Positions 52,901 through 56,680 of a DNA stretch of 64,000 nt are shown piece by piece (position 1 is the first letter of the stretch; every line of letters starts with the position of its first letter). Source of the stretch: Scolanthus callimorphus (taxonomy: Eukaryota > Cnidaria > Anthozoa > Actiniaria > Edwardsiidae); contig CM066914.1 of the NCBI GenBank assembly GCA_033964015.1, positions 11,337,831-11,401,830 on the forward strand. The letters are read 5' to 3'. The translations under genes and the position numbers were made by a program. The notes beneath the pieces are model-generated. The model had not been told where the DNA came from. It saw only the letters and a list, made by a program, of their open reading frames with translations, and did no database searches.

Positions 52901-55900
52901 GATGTCATTGCCTTACTCTCGAAACCCATTATCAGTAGCAGTTATGAAAAGCTACACCCCTAGCCATGTCTTTTTCGCGAGATATAAACCAACTCATTTA
53001 TAATTCTAGATATTCAACCCAAGAACTTCGAGGAGCTGTATGAAGCGCTGGTCAGTAGAAAGAACTGGGGAGCTCTGATTGATGCGTACGCGATCGGTGA
53101 CCGCAAAGAGTTATTCGACAATCCTAACCTACGAATTGTCAAGGTGTTTGATCTCAAGACGGCATATGGTATAGTACTGGGTGGAACATCAACACGAATG
53201 AAGAAATGCTTTCTTGACTACGTCAAGCTGCACAGTCAAGAAATCTTCGACCGGATCAAGAAATACGTCACATATATTGATGCGGTAGGTGCTATTAGTG
53301 TTATACGTCAAGTATATTGATGCGGTAGGTGCTATTAGTGCTATACGTCAAGTATATTGATGCGGTAGGTGCTATTAGTGCTATACGTCAAGTATATTGA
53401 TGCGGTAGGTGCTATTAGTGTTATACGTCAAGTATATTGATGCGGTAGGTGCTATTAGTGCTATACGTCAAGTATATTGATGCGGTAGGTGCTATTAAGC
53501 CTATTAGCTGCTATTACTGCTAGGGACGTCTGAAGAGTCTAGGGTAGCATCCGCTCTGCGCATGCGTGACTTATAGCAATGTTGACTGTTTATCGTGCGG
53601 TTCTCAGGTTTTATCGAGCATATAGACTAGCCGAAATATCAGAAAATTGCAATATTTAAGGCGCATGAGGCATTTTTTAGTAAAAGCTTGGCAACAAGAG
53701 TTTTCCTATGTAATTTTTCACGCTGAATCCGAATTTTCTTGTTGCCATCCCTGATTTTGCATTTTAATGGGTGAAAATGACGTCATCATGATTGACAGCT
53801 GTTCGCGAACCCCTTAAAATAGTTTTGTCGCTATATTTCAAATTCGAACGAATATTTAACTTGAACAGGATAGTTTAGAATGTTCTATACGAAAAATTGT
53901 CGTGTTATTCGGATATGGCGCTGCTGTGATATTCAAAATGGCGGATCCTAGATGGCCGCCATATTCGTCAAATTTGATTTTTAGAAACTATCAGTCTGGT
54001 AGTCACAAAAGACATGGAAATAAATACCTGACAATGAATTCAAGGTATCACAGTATGAAATGCAGTGCTGCTGGTCGAATGAAGCCATATTAAATATATA
54101 AAAGGCAAATCAATATGAAAAGGTGATTCAGATTCACCGCCGCTTGATTTTACGATCTAAACGATATCACCATTTTCGATGATCATCCTCAGTCCCGGCA
54201 ACAAAACTGTGCCTTTGAAGTCCTTATATCAAGAGCTCGTTCAAACGATCATGCAATCTGCTGCCCTCGTGGCATAATCGAAAAATAGCGGAAACCTCAG
54301 GACCAGCAGAAAACCTCAAAAGGAAACCTCAGACAAGAAAGGGGTTGGAATAGGAAATGGCTTTCAAGCATAGAGAGGAAAGCTACTCCGAGGACAAATT
54401 AAAGTCTTACATTCGCTACTTTTGCTTATAAGTTCAAAGTTGCTACCAACAGGCTATAAAAAAAAATCGGAAAAGGCTGGAGCAACGCCTAAATTGCCAT
54501 AGAATGATTTCCACCTTTATCCCTGCTTTTTCTTATCATTATTATTCCTGTGTGTGTGTAAGAGGAATATTCTGCATGCATTTAAAACAATAGTCGTAGA
54601 TGTAGTTGACTCAGTGATAGGCTTTGGAATCAATAGTCATAGTGAGAACTTTTACAGTAGGGACGACTAACTTGCTATAGTTTTGTGGATTGCGCTTCCT
54701 ACCTAAATTCACTAACAACAATCATATATTTGCCTATATATTATTCTCTTTCCACCATAATCGTCAGTTGCTACTTTTTATGTATTGCAGAATCGTTTAA
54801 GTTTAGCCTTTGAACGTGATGGCCTCAAACAATCAACAGATATCCAAAATGACGGCACGGCGGCCATCTTGGATCCGCCATTTTGGATGACGTTCTACGC
54901 CCATCAATCACCCTATCCCATAATATAGATGCATTTTTTTGAATATCACATTGCCACTTATACATTTGAATTTCACTGGTTGTTAAAATTTGAAAAGAAA
55001 AATCGGCGAAAAATTCATTGTAGAGGTTTGTGTGACAGCTGTCAATCATGACGTCATTTCACCTCTTAAAATGCAAAATCTGCGTTGGCAACAAAAAAAT
55101 TCGGATTCAGCGTAAAATTTCGCATAAGATGGCACTTGTTGCCAGCTTTTACTAAAAAATGCCTCATGAAGTACGATTTTCCGAAAGTTCGTCTAGTCTA
55201 ATATGTCATATCAAGCTTCTAAGTTCTAGTCTAGGCTATATTTTGTGTATTTAGTCGTACTTATATGATCCAAGTATCAGTTTGAAAATGGAGCACGCGT
55301 GGTTGAATGTTAATCCTCATTTCGCGTAACTTATCATATAACGGAAACGGAGTTAAGTTAAAATGGGATTCGGACAGCCAGAATCAAAACTTTATTCCTC
55401 CCCCCTTCCCCCCCCCCCCCCCCCCAAAAAAAATAAAAAATAAAAAAAACACTACAAATTGCTGAGATCTTTGAGCACGTTTGACTATCAGAATCAACGA
55501 AAGATATACCTTATCCCAATACATGATTGCGGTACTTTAAATACTTAACGGGCTTTTCTGGTTAATGCTCTGTACTCTACTGCTATAGGCGAAACATATT
55601 CCATCTACTGTTGAATACAGCACGGGGCTGTTCAGTGCTCACACAAATGCATTCAGGTACACGCTCTACGCCCTCCTCGCCACACTAGCGCTATTATTGG
55701 TTGTCGGGTCCGTATGGGAGCTCTTCTGGCGTCGGCGGAATGCCCGAAGTCCTCATGGTATGGTTATTTCATTTACTTTACTTTACATCATACTTCTTTA
55801 AATACTTTATGGTAAAAGTAGACCATTGAAAGACGATTGTCAATTAACCGAGATTGTAAGAATTAAAGGGGGGAGCAAAAGGGTAGCATAGTCATTCCAA

Positions 55901-56323
55901 ACAAAAATTATTTCTTTTGCCGGTAAATAACGTTTAATCTTAAAGTTTAATCTTTTTCTTCCACTGCAGAATTCAGCGCATGCGCAACCCACCCAGATCC
56001 CGGGATTCCGGTTTGTAGTATTTGTAGGATTCGATTAAGTGCGGCCCGCTGAAAATGCATATTGCACGACATAACCAGGCAACAATGGTGCTCTTTGAAC
56101 TATTAGTTCTTCTAATTGTAGTTTCCTTATTGCAGTGATAGAGGAACAAAATGCGGTGCGAATTCTCGCAAATGACTTGAAGGCAGACATCCAGTTATTC
56201 ATGAAGAATATACAAGAGACAAGAGACGAACTACAGAGGAAACATGTGCATGAGCTGCATGTAGTGACGAAAAGAAAAGAGAAGAGGAACGTGTTGAGCA
56301 TCAGTACGGATACTTGTGATTGA
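4587..56323 (+). CDS. Giant multidomain receptor with glutamate-receptor-like, K+-filter channel core
   Basis: I trace 42 exons (about 9.3 kb coding, about 3,100 residues), joined here as one gene because phases run on with no intervening stop, new signal peptide or polyadenylation context. Domain order: signal peptide, LamG-like, LamG-like, MAM, TLDc split by F5/8C, EGF, LamG-like, possible SEA-like, 13 FN3, ligand-binding lobe S1, TM, P-loop with TLGYGD, TM, lobe S2, TM, charged tail. The start ATG at 4587 follows an in-frame stop at 4581-4583. The TGA is at 56321-56323, with AATAAA at 56608. The protein should sit in the plasma membrane with a huge adhesive ectodomain. Two junctions (4958/6209 and 9894/10949) do not match in phase with the best-looking splice sites, so a small exon may be missed. 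Alternatively this could be two adjacent genes. I know of no named orthologue. Confidence 0.75.
4959..6208. other. Intron of the giant receptor
   Basis: About 1.25 kb with no convincing coding exon, although one short exon is expected from the phase mismatch of its neighbours. It holds a three-copy 32-bp tandem repeat at 5663-5758. Confidence 0.5.
5663..5758. repeat. 32-bp tandem repeat, 3 copies
   Basis: The motif TTCGAGTAACCTATTCCACA followed by CAAAAGCA occurs three times at exact 32-base spacing, with small changes at the unit ends. Confidence 0.9.
6209..7951 (+). CDS. LamG/pentraxin-like (ConA-fold) domain 1
   Basis: Exons 6209-6436, 7225-7466 and 7795-7951. Visible marks are DYHWPL at the start, QCVSFPDACS then LTVSVWLKV, TWTHVTFTWS, LYVNGTFKN, LRIGHSG and ILQLYDLMIWTDVLS. 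These follow the strand order of laminin-G-like extracellular jelly-roll domains, with a cysteine pair and several N-glycosylation sequons. An alternative acceptor at 7161 would add about 20 open codons before the second exon. Role: probably adhesion or ligand binding outside the cell. No binding residues can be assigned. Confidence 0.7.
6519..6641. mobile_element. Small TIR element, family A (copy 1)
   Basis: Shares GTGAAACCAATCGCAAAGTG, ACACCAATTCTGAATAAAAC and the end ACTCACGACAGTCATCTGAA with copies at 29461-30318 and 50452-50579. No coding capacity. A miniature inverted-repeat element is the best description; the left end of this copy is degraded. Confidence 0.75.
6684..6800. mobile_element. 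Palindromic miniature element, 117 bp
   Basis: The left arm AACCATTATCCTGCGAGATT continues through AGAATATCGTCTGAT and is matched by an inverted right arm ending CAGGATAATGGTT. The arms are about 50 bases and leave only a short loop. Likely a foldback-type MITE. Confidence 0.75.
7952..9665. other. Introns around the linker exon 8612-8719
   Basis: Apart from the short exon 8612-8719, no further coding, RNA or repeat feature was recognised in these two introns. Several open frames here carry no domain and lack splice support. Confidence 0.5.
8612..8719 (+). CDS. Linker exon between LamG-like domains 1 and 2
   Basis: A 108-base phase 1-1 exon after TTTCAG and before GTAATG. It encodes ACTFIQNDPTANFSWTEGG and a Ser/Thr/Pro-rich tail. 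A Cys followed by an F-S-W motif after a LamG-like domain recurs at the end of LamG-like domain 2 (LLRWSNV). Confidence 0.65.
9666..11291 (+). CDS. LamG/pentraxin-like domain 2; its last exon seeds the large minisatellite
   Basis: Exon 9666-9886 (donor GTAAAC; a better-looking donor at 9895 gives the wrong phase) encodes VHRNLPSDYYINFTEQ to FSLTVSFKSG. Exon 10949-11291 encodes YWTFFCASYNSATKQ, LTLDIGQASIAGQ, RFEGSLQNLNAWSRSLS, LFASCS and LLRWSNV, ending TITPSDLCKT in phase 1 at a GTAAGT donor (11292). The domain pattern is clear in the second exon. In the other frame this exon hits a stop, so its acceptor after GAGTACAG fits best. The last 54 bases of this exon are the first unit of the array 11238-29352. 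Confidence 0.65.
11238..29352 (+). repeat. 107-bp minisatellite, about 169 head-to-tail units, each with a 5' splice site
   Basis: Unit layout: ~54 bases copied from the end of exon 10949-11291 (ends CTATGCAAGACTG), the donor GTAAGTGTCGCAC, then ~50 bases of intron ending in a GATGATGATGAT run. The first unit is the real coding exon end; the rest lie in the 19.3-kb intron 11292-30580. Span divided by period gives about 169 copies. Most units keep an intact GTAAGT. The commonest changes are ACCTATGC to ATATATGC, TGTCGCAC to TGTCACAC, CCTCG to CCGCG, GAT-run length changes, and GGTAAG to GTTAAG (eight units). All units point the same way. Overlapping ~83-codon open frames arise only because 107 is not a multiple of 3; they are not genes. 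Confidence 0.97.
29461..30318. mobile_element. Family A TIR element, interrupted by a LINE fragment
   Basis: The left piece 29461-29495 has the terminal AGAGCGG..TTTCATATGACTGT and GTGAAACCAATC. The right piece 30220-30318 resumes at CCAATCGCAAAGTAATTACA and ends with ACTCACGAGAGTC..AAATCCGCTCT. The pieces join into the same element as at 6519 and 50452, with CCAATC present on both sides of the insert. Confidence 0.8.
29496..30219 (-). mobile_element. 5'-truncated non-LTR retrotransposon (LINE) fragment
   Basis: The minus-strand open frame 30210-29533 (225 codons) begins LGMFIDKTLCWDKHINEI and has IYKALIEPHFDYCCPMWYG, KLQKLQNRAARVLT and GAKLWNSLP. These are hallmarks of the C-terminal part of CR1/Jockey-like LINE reverse transcriptases. 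The catalytic YxDD region is absent, so it is 5'-truncated and dead on its own. A 6-bp CCAATC flanks it on both sides as a likely target-site duplication, and the 3' end carries a TGTATG-type simple tail. It lies in the large intron, antisense to the host gene. Confidence 0.85.
30581..31419 (+). CDS. MAM domain, C-terminal part
   Basis: Exon 30581-30843 (phase 1 in, 0 out) encodes ESSYPRQRGQTSFLV, IQFYYNMYGQTMGRLSVYL and LIWSIAGDQGQDWHF. Exon 31305-31419 encodes VAFEATVGESFYSDIAIAGI and an NSSC end. This is the second half of a MAM domain, an adhesion and dimerisation module of receptor ectodomains. The N-terminal ~50-60 residues of a standard MAM are not found between 11291 and 30581. The phase-1 donor at 11291 joins directly to this phase-1 acceptor. 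Confidence 0.8.
31183..31273. mobile_element. Degenerate family A TIR element
   Basis: Reads in the opposite orientation to the 6519 copy: GGAATTGGTGTAGTCACTTT then CATATCGAATCCGCT, matching the element end with several mismatches. Confidence 0.5.
31509..31742 (+). CDS. TLDc domain, N-terminal half
   Basis: A 234-base phase 1-1 exon. It encodes SIIGHLAAYRAQLQTWV, WAHCYSLSRDGW, ACAEKGPVIFIVRF and SIFGGFLDTSLK. The serine-x-DGW block, the KGP strand and the FGGF turn are the first half of a TLDc fold. The second half is not in the next exon but at 34472-34747, after three F5/8C exons. TLDc domains are best known inside the cell in oxidation-resistance proteins; here the domain would lie outside. 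Confidence 0.85.
31772..32098. repeat. GGATCC-rich minisatellite, about 20-bp unit
   Basis: Repeated CTGGATCCCGGATCCCACA, about 15 imperfect units, starting 29 bases after the donor at 31743. Each unit holds one or two GGATCC palindromes. Long open frames on both strands here are by-products of the repeat. Confidence 0.93.
32312..32611. mobile_element. MITE, about 300 bp, with ~60-bp terminal inverted repeats
   Basis: The left arm ACGGAAAACACTAAACTGTT runs on through AGCACCCGGGGTACAAACG and GATCGATCGCAGTTG. The right arm is its inverse with one mismatch in the outer part. The centre has repeated ATCGAAATGATCACATGA. No coding capacity. It lies between the TLDc and F5/8C exons. Confidence 0.88.
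32653..33993 (+). CDS. F5/8 type C (discoidin) domain inserted within TLDc
   Basis: Exons 32653-32828, 33287-33445 and 33837-33993 (492 bases, 164 codons, phase 1 in and phase 1 out). Marks: PLGMKDGGITNNQLSSST, IDLGKSMEVRAVATQV, TKTYSLKYG, ARYIEIIPQTFYSHPSLR and VELYG. This is a complete discoidin fold, a carbohydrate or lipid-binding adhesion module. The usual cysteine before PLGM and the one after VELYG are both absent. The cassette is frame-neutral and could be skipped in splicing. Confidence 0.9.
33496..33759. mobile_element. MITE with ~22-bp terminal inverted repeats
   Basis: Starts AAAGATCCTGTGACCGATGG and ends CCATCGGGCACAGGGTCTTT, the inverse with a few mismatches. Parts of it (CGATCCATCATTTGG, CCCATAAAA, CCATCGGGCA) recur at 50587-50715 as a partial second copy. 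Confidence 0.75.
34006..34150. repeat. TTCGTCCGTCCGTACATTCG simple tandem repeat
   Basis: About five imperfect units of the 20-base motif plus GTTTGTTTG filler, beginning about 13 bases after the donor at 33994. Confidence 0.9.
34472..34747 (+). CDS. TLDc domain, C-terminal half
   Basis: A 276-base phase 1-1 exon. It encodes SSSKAFLFSLKSSL, PKQFPIKKVDNAICLS, NFGKDMWLDV, GGAYRFDGP and FESGIFEPSDFEILV. The SKAFLFSL strand, the AI..PxxFG block and the final FEI strand are the second half of TLDc. Joined straight to exon 31509-31742 it gives FGGFLDTSLK followed by SSSKAFLFSL, the normal continuity of the family. Confidence 0.85.
35255..35480. mobile_element. MITE, 226 bp, with near-perfect ~49-bp inverted repeats
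   Basis: Begins GACCCCGTTCACACGAGACC and continues GGTACAAAACCGGACCGG; the right end is the inverse. The interior is made of more GGTACCG/CCGGTAC motifs. TCA flanks both sides, consistent with a 3-bp target duplication. Confidence 0.9.
35981..36170. mobile_element. Foldback-type element, ~190 bp, with ~75-bp arms
   Basis: The left arm AACAAATAAAACACAG continues into TTCCGTGACTGCACAGGCTT and CTCGATGTGGTTTGGAGAAT. The right arm is its inverse with few mismatches. Only about 35 bases separate the arms. Confidence 0.88.
36448..36552 (+). CDS. EGF-like domain exon
   Basis: A 105-base phase 1-1 exon, ETFCPGVCPATMNCNEVKG then ICECDSTSRFSEQCQKG. It has six cysteines in the order C-x3-C-x5-C-x6-C-x-C-x10-C, the EGF pattern. 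No calcium-binding consensus is evident. Confidence 0.8.
36611..36735. repeat. Two-copy tandem duplication with poly-G
   Basis: GCGTTACAAAATCACAATCA followed by TCGACTAGACCTCATAACGA occurs twice about 70 bases apart, separated by a run of G. Confidence 0.9.
37057..37949 (+). CDS. LamG/pentraxin-like domain 3
   Basis: Exon 37057-37430 (phase 1 to 0) encodes NLTSAAFALYPLDYPRDL, GVRDQGISTKEKSYISIP and CGITMMWWMMY. Exon 37646-37949 (0 to 1) encodes VWTHFTLILS, PELYVNGEPT, HLYLGYEAPADFDDLVIF and VLEILQYYKG. Start (ALYPLD), tryptophan-rich core strand, VNG turn and DDLVIF strand follow the same plan as domains 1 and 2. Confidence 0.75.
38301..39227 (+). CDS. Three exons, possible SEA-like region
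   Basis: Exons 38301-38425, 38878-38933 and 39058-39227 (phases 1-0, 0-2, 2-1). They encode TLMDVSFALEYSWSDKYID, VDGIYSGSSPPNIARLLL and NTGVVMSLQYDTSGYEAVAN. A first strand, a helix-like LEFLKGQGL, a strand VVMSLQYD and a helix EAVANLMESI resemble the strand-helix order of SEA domains. No GSVVV-type autoproteolysis motif is seen; the closest is NTGVVMSL. The call is tentative, but the exons are supported by phase continuity. Confidence 0.45.
39419..39712 (+). CDS. FN3 domain 1
   Basis: Single 294-base phase 1-1 exon. It encodes NNVTFNYTSY, IFVGYTFELVNLESG, ALDLMANTEYTLRVAPLS and GGIGKWSEAARFKT. The conserved Trp of strand B is replaced here, but the NTEYTLRV and KWSEA strands are typical. 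Confidence 0.7.
39894..40181 (+). CDS. FN3 domain 2
   Basis: Single 288-base phase 1-1 exon. PGTVQNVVVKALSAESIEVTW, then YEIHYKG and LQPFTEYAVIVRALTS: canonical B-strand Trp and the L-x-P-x-T-x-Y tyrosine-corner motif. Confidence 0.9.
40874..41158 (+). CDS. FN3 domain 3
   Basis: Single 285-base phase 1-1 exon. AINLTWSPIPADKANG, YVINYLSHDEDG, LTFDTEYNITIRGATSRGTG: all core FN3 positions present. Confidence 0.9.
41330..42290. repeat. Purine-rich tandem repeat, ~84-86-bp unit, about 11 copies
   Basis: The unit contains ACCTACAAAGATAAAGGTAG, CACACAGAAAGTCAGACTAG and AACACAGAGAGAGACAGGCA. Copies are head to tail and vary mainly at GACAGATAAA versus CAAATAAA. It fills most of the intron between FN3-3 and FN3-4. 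Confidence 0.95.
42365..42667 (+). CDS. FN3 domain 4
   Basis: Single 303-base phase 1-1 exon after CCGAAAG. PTVAPGNFTIVFKNSTAVS, GYFVGYMPLNG, LEGLRPFTAYKIDVAAF. The B-strand aromatic is Phe (VSFDA). Confidence 0.85.
42819..43112 (+). CDS. FN3 domain 5
   Basis: Single 294-base phase 1-1 exon. PPTSPCLSEKSKGGYEIVVI then WSHLP, FPRYYLIIVSPS, ISDLDPLTDYTITLRVF. Confidence 0.85.
43218..43385. mobile_element. MITE, ~168 bp, GGTTGGTTTTCACTA termini
   Basis: Left end GGTTGGTTTTCACTA, then CATAAGCGTAAG; right end is the inverse, CTTATGTCGTAGTGAAAACC then AACC. Imperfect inner copies of the CATAAGCGTAA motif lie between. Confidence 0.85.
43581..43916 (+). CDS. FN3 domain 6
   Basis: Single 336-base phase 1-1 exon, the longer size due to a loop with VPAESTSPSDKPS. 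VNITWDIISEQYTGG, ILGYMLRYTL, LETFTKYNVSVAGYTS. Confidence 0.9.
43998..44294 (+). CDS. FN3 domain 7
   Basis: Single 297-base phase 1-1 exon. STLISWSAASVDTIKG, IQGYMVVAHDS, LEDLYPYTPYKISIQVFN. Confidence 0.9.
44602..44955 (+). CDS. FN3 domain 8 with hexa-arginine furin-type site
   Basis: Single 354-base phase 1-1 exon, the longest FN3 of the set. PPENVTAISSETTSTKLV, GIVRGFKICWF, LQNLKPFTMYTIRVLAF. An inserted loop between strands carries six arginines in a row followed by QVSDG (44805-44822). That exceeds the RxxR/RxRR consensus of furin-like proteases. Confidence 0.9.
45067..45369 (+). CDS. FN3 domain 9
   Basis: Single 303-base phase 1-1 exon. PPNVVARAISSTSINVTW, LHGYYVFYQKA, LTKFTKYAIWVAAFTEPG. 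Confidence 0.92.
45469..45768 (+). CDS. FN3 domain 10
   Basis: Single 300-base phase 1-1 exon. AIYVEWGEVPEDARNG, LTGYSLLASNT, LLAWTEYNVTIRAGTSEG. Confidence 0.92.
46079..46378 (+). CDS. FN3 domain 11
   Basis: Single 300-base phase 1-1 exon. PPNVTTPNVTETTITVSW, LRGYHVLYTP, LHPFTVYDIYVKGFTIADG. Rich in N-glycosylation sequons. Confidence 0.92.
46886..47588 (+). CDS. FN3 domain 12, split over two exons
   Basis: Exons 46886-46998 (phase 1 to 0) and 47408-47588 (0 to 1). SSGPSDVSYTITPTTISVSF, GEITGYK, then ITAQEAGSSDA and LKAFTEYTINAMAVSSSG. It is the only FN3 of the thirteen interrupted by an intron, which falls after the conserved GYK of strand C. Confidence 0.88.
47671..48135. repeat. 233-bp tandem duplication, 2 copies
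   Basis: TGTGCATTGAAAATGAAA starts at 47671 and again at 47904. The copies share GGAACTAGCCGGAC, AACAACATATAGTCTCTCAG and GGACTTCACTAGAGTGGTCC. Confidence 0.92.
48190..48281. repeat. Compound palindrome built from ATACAGAATACTAATT
   Basis: The 16-base motif occurs four times in alternating orientation within 92 bases, so two adjacent hairpins can also pair as one larger hairpin (ends GGTGTC and GACACC). Confidence 0.9.
48799..49089 (+). CDS. FN3 domain 13 (membrane-proximal)
   Basis: A 291-base phase 1-1 exon with acceptor CTTCAAG and donor GAG|GTACCA. PSGGPKNAQANSRFKVN, ISWDAIPP, VLGYRVRWQLV, LEVYGSYEIRVAGITNLG. Its 3' end is copied in the 84-bp array 49067-49486. The frame stays open through the array to a stop at 49491-49493, so retention of array sequence could lengthen the domain tail. 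Confidence 0.85.
49067..49486 (+). repeat. 84-bp tandem repeat, 5 copies, spanning a 5' splice site
   Basis: Copies begin TCCAGAAACAGTCTATGGAG at 49067, 49151, 49235, 49319 and 49403. Each has the exon end, the donor GAG|GTACCA, intron sequence and a CTATTTCTTATATTATATCT then AG acceptor-like end. 84 is 28 codons, so any donor of the array gives the same phase, adding 28 residues per unit. The copies differ by one or two bases (AGCAATTC versus AGCAAATC; TGCTGCAG versus TGCAGCAG). Confidence 0.95.
49721..50190 (+). CDS. Ligand-binding lobe S1 and first TM helix of the channel core
   Basis: A 470-base exon (phase 1 to 0). TCRCYKRLVTNWRAYTPYTD, EGIIPAVIREMAVACCALC, HISENVDFTFPIYGP, YGYRALVESPGIIYVVNI, then the hydrophobic VIINALLSCVPYIVFTVLMA and YIAGFIMWLL. 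The arrangement (periplasmic-binding-protein-like lobe with a VDF.FP.. block, an SPG turn, then TM) is that of S1-M1 in glutamate-receptor-type channels. The exact ligand contacts cannot be read with confidence. Confidence 0.7.
50201..50403. mobile_element. MITE, ~203 bp, ~57-bp inverted repeats, next to a donor
   Basis: Left arm AATAGACCTCCTCGGCTTTG then GTAATGTTTTCCCATTTCAG; the right arm is its inverse. It begins about 10 bases after the splice donor at 50191. TTA/TAA-like flanks suggest a Harbinger- or Tc-type family, which is uncertain. Confidence 0.88.
50452..50579. mobile_element. Family A TIR element (best-preserved copy)
   Basis: 128 bp from AGCGGATTTCAGATGACTGT to ACTATAGTCATATGAAATCC then GCT. 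The ends are inverted copies of each other. It shares ATTCAGAATTG and TTAGGATTGGTTTCACTA with the other copies in this window. Confidence 0.88.
51170..51352. mobile_element. Family B TIR element (degraded copy)
   Basis: GGGAGGCTCTGGGGACATCC, TTTGAGGACCTTCGCTGATT, CTGTATCAAATCTCGCGCAT and CACCAGAGCCTCC match the element at 61334-61551. It lies about 40 bases before the pore-exon acceptor. Confidence 0.8.
51391..51957 (+). CDS. Pore loop with K+ filter TLGYGD and following TM helix
   Basis: Exon 51391-51485 (phase 0 to 2) encodes EQFPLPYIKGTYEGLWWAFI then TMTTLG. Exon 51801-51957 (2 to 0) encodes YGDRSPHTYLGKAYAILWML, VGLVVFGILTGYLQAAVTTT and INSQIYGTK. The intron splits the filter glycine, TLG|YGD. 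WWAFITMTTLGYGD is a textbook potassium-channel P-loop. The RSPHTYLGK..AILWM stretch after it resembles prokaryotic K+-selective glutamate receptors (GluR0 type) more than animal AMPA/NMDA receptors, whose filters lack GYGD. The second helix ends in GYLQAAVTTTTL, where animal receptors have SYTANLAAF. Confidence 0.88.
52410..52496. repeat. Inverted repeat centred on a GAGACGAAGTCTC hairpin
   Basis: GAGGGAAACAGCGAGTTTTG and TTTCCCGAGA on the left are mirrored by TCTCGGGAAACCTCGCTGTT then TTCCGAG on the right, leaving a very short loop. Confidence 0.8.
52819..53284 (+). CDS. Ligand-binding lobe S2 of the channel core
   Basis: Exon 52819-52885 (phase 0 to 1) encodes VLAIQNSPEHRLGIRLNSQV. Exon 53010-53284 (1 to 0) encodes IQPKNFEELYEALVSRKNWG, ALIDAYAIGDRKELF, LRIVKVFDLKTAYGIVLGG and a long charged helix ending YVTYIDA. 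The course (V.AIQNSPE, a loop, W.ALIDAY, then AYGIVL) matches the second lobe of binding-protein-type receptors. Its last 12 bases plus donor are copied in the 40-bp array. Confidence 0.7.
53272..53495 (+). repeat. 40-bp tandem repeat, ~6 copies, spanning a 5' splice site
   Basis: TATATTGATGCGGTAGGTGC recurs every 40 bases: TGCG|GTAGGT lies at 53281, 53321, 53361, 53401, 53441 and 53481. The first is the real exon end. Use of any later donor would meet an in-frame TGA 13 codons into the repeat. Confidence 0.95.
53620..55206. mobile_element. Non-autonomous DNA transposon, ~1.6 kb, long inverted repeats
   Basis: The left end (ATATAGACTAG, GCGCATGAGGCATTTTTTAG, TAAAAGC, GGCAACAAG, CGCTGAATCCGAATTTT, ATGACGTCAT, GACAGCTGT, CAAAATGGCGGATCC) is repeated in inverse order and sense from 55206 down to about 54840. 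Arms are about 350 bases and diverged. The middle has no recognisable transposase frame. Confidence 0.85.
55589..56323 (+). CDS. Last TM helix and short cytoplasmic tail
   Basis: Exon 55589-55757 (phase 0 to 1) encodes AKHIPSTVEYSTGLFSAHTN, then the helix YTLYALLATLALLLVVGSVW and ELFWRRRNAR, a stop-transfer layout. Exon 56136-56323 encodes a 62-residue charged, helix-rich tail (IEEQNAVRILANDLKADIQL, KKNIQ-like and VTKRKEKR) ending STDTCD and TGA. The position after S2 matches M4 of glutamate receptors, with the tail inside the cell. The tail could form a coiled coil. Confidence 0.8.
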
Positions 56324-56649
56324 AGGATTACTGGAGGAAGAGCGAGGGGCACATCCATAAACACACGCACAGCGCATTACTCACTTCCAACAAATGTTCA
56401 AATCTTGCATTACGAATTCAGTACTGATATGGATTGTTTGGTTGAAGAACTTGAAGAAAACAGAGGGCTAATTATTTAGCTGGTTCTGGTCGTACTTACA
56501 CGCACGACGTGAAAGCACTCGTGAAAACTGAGCAAACCGGATTCTGAACATCATGCACACACGAACGATGCATTCACGAATCAAGTCATCTTAGGGGGAG
56601 ACTATATAATAAACTGGAGGAGGGGGAATTTTTTGTGTATGAATCATTC

Positions 56650-56680
<31 letters not shown>

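Noticed and set aside
56306..56323. Receptor C-terminus as PDZ ligand for the neighbouring MPP protein
   Set aside because: The last residues STDTCD do not fit class I (S/T-x-hydrophobic) or class II ligands.
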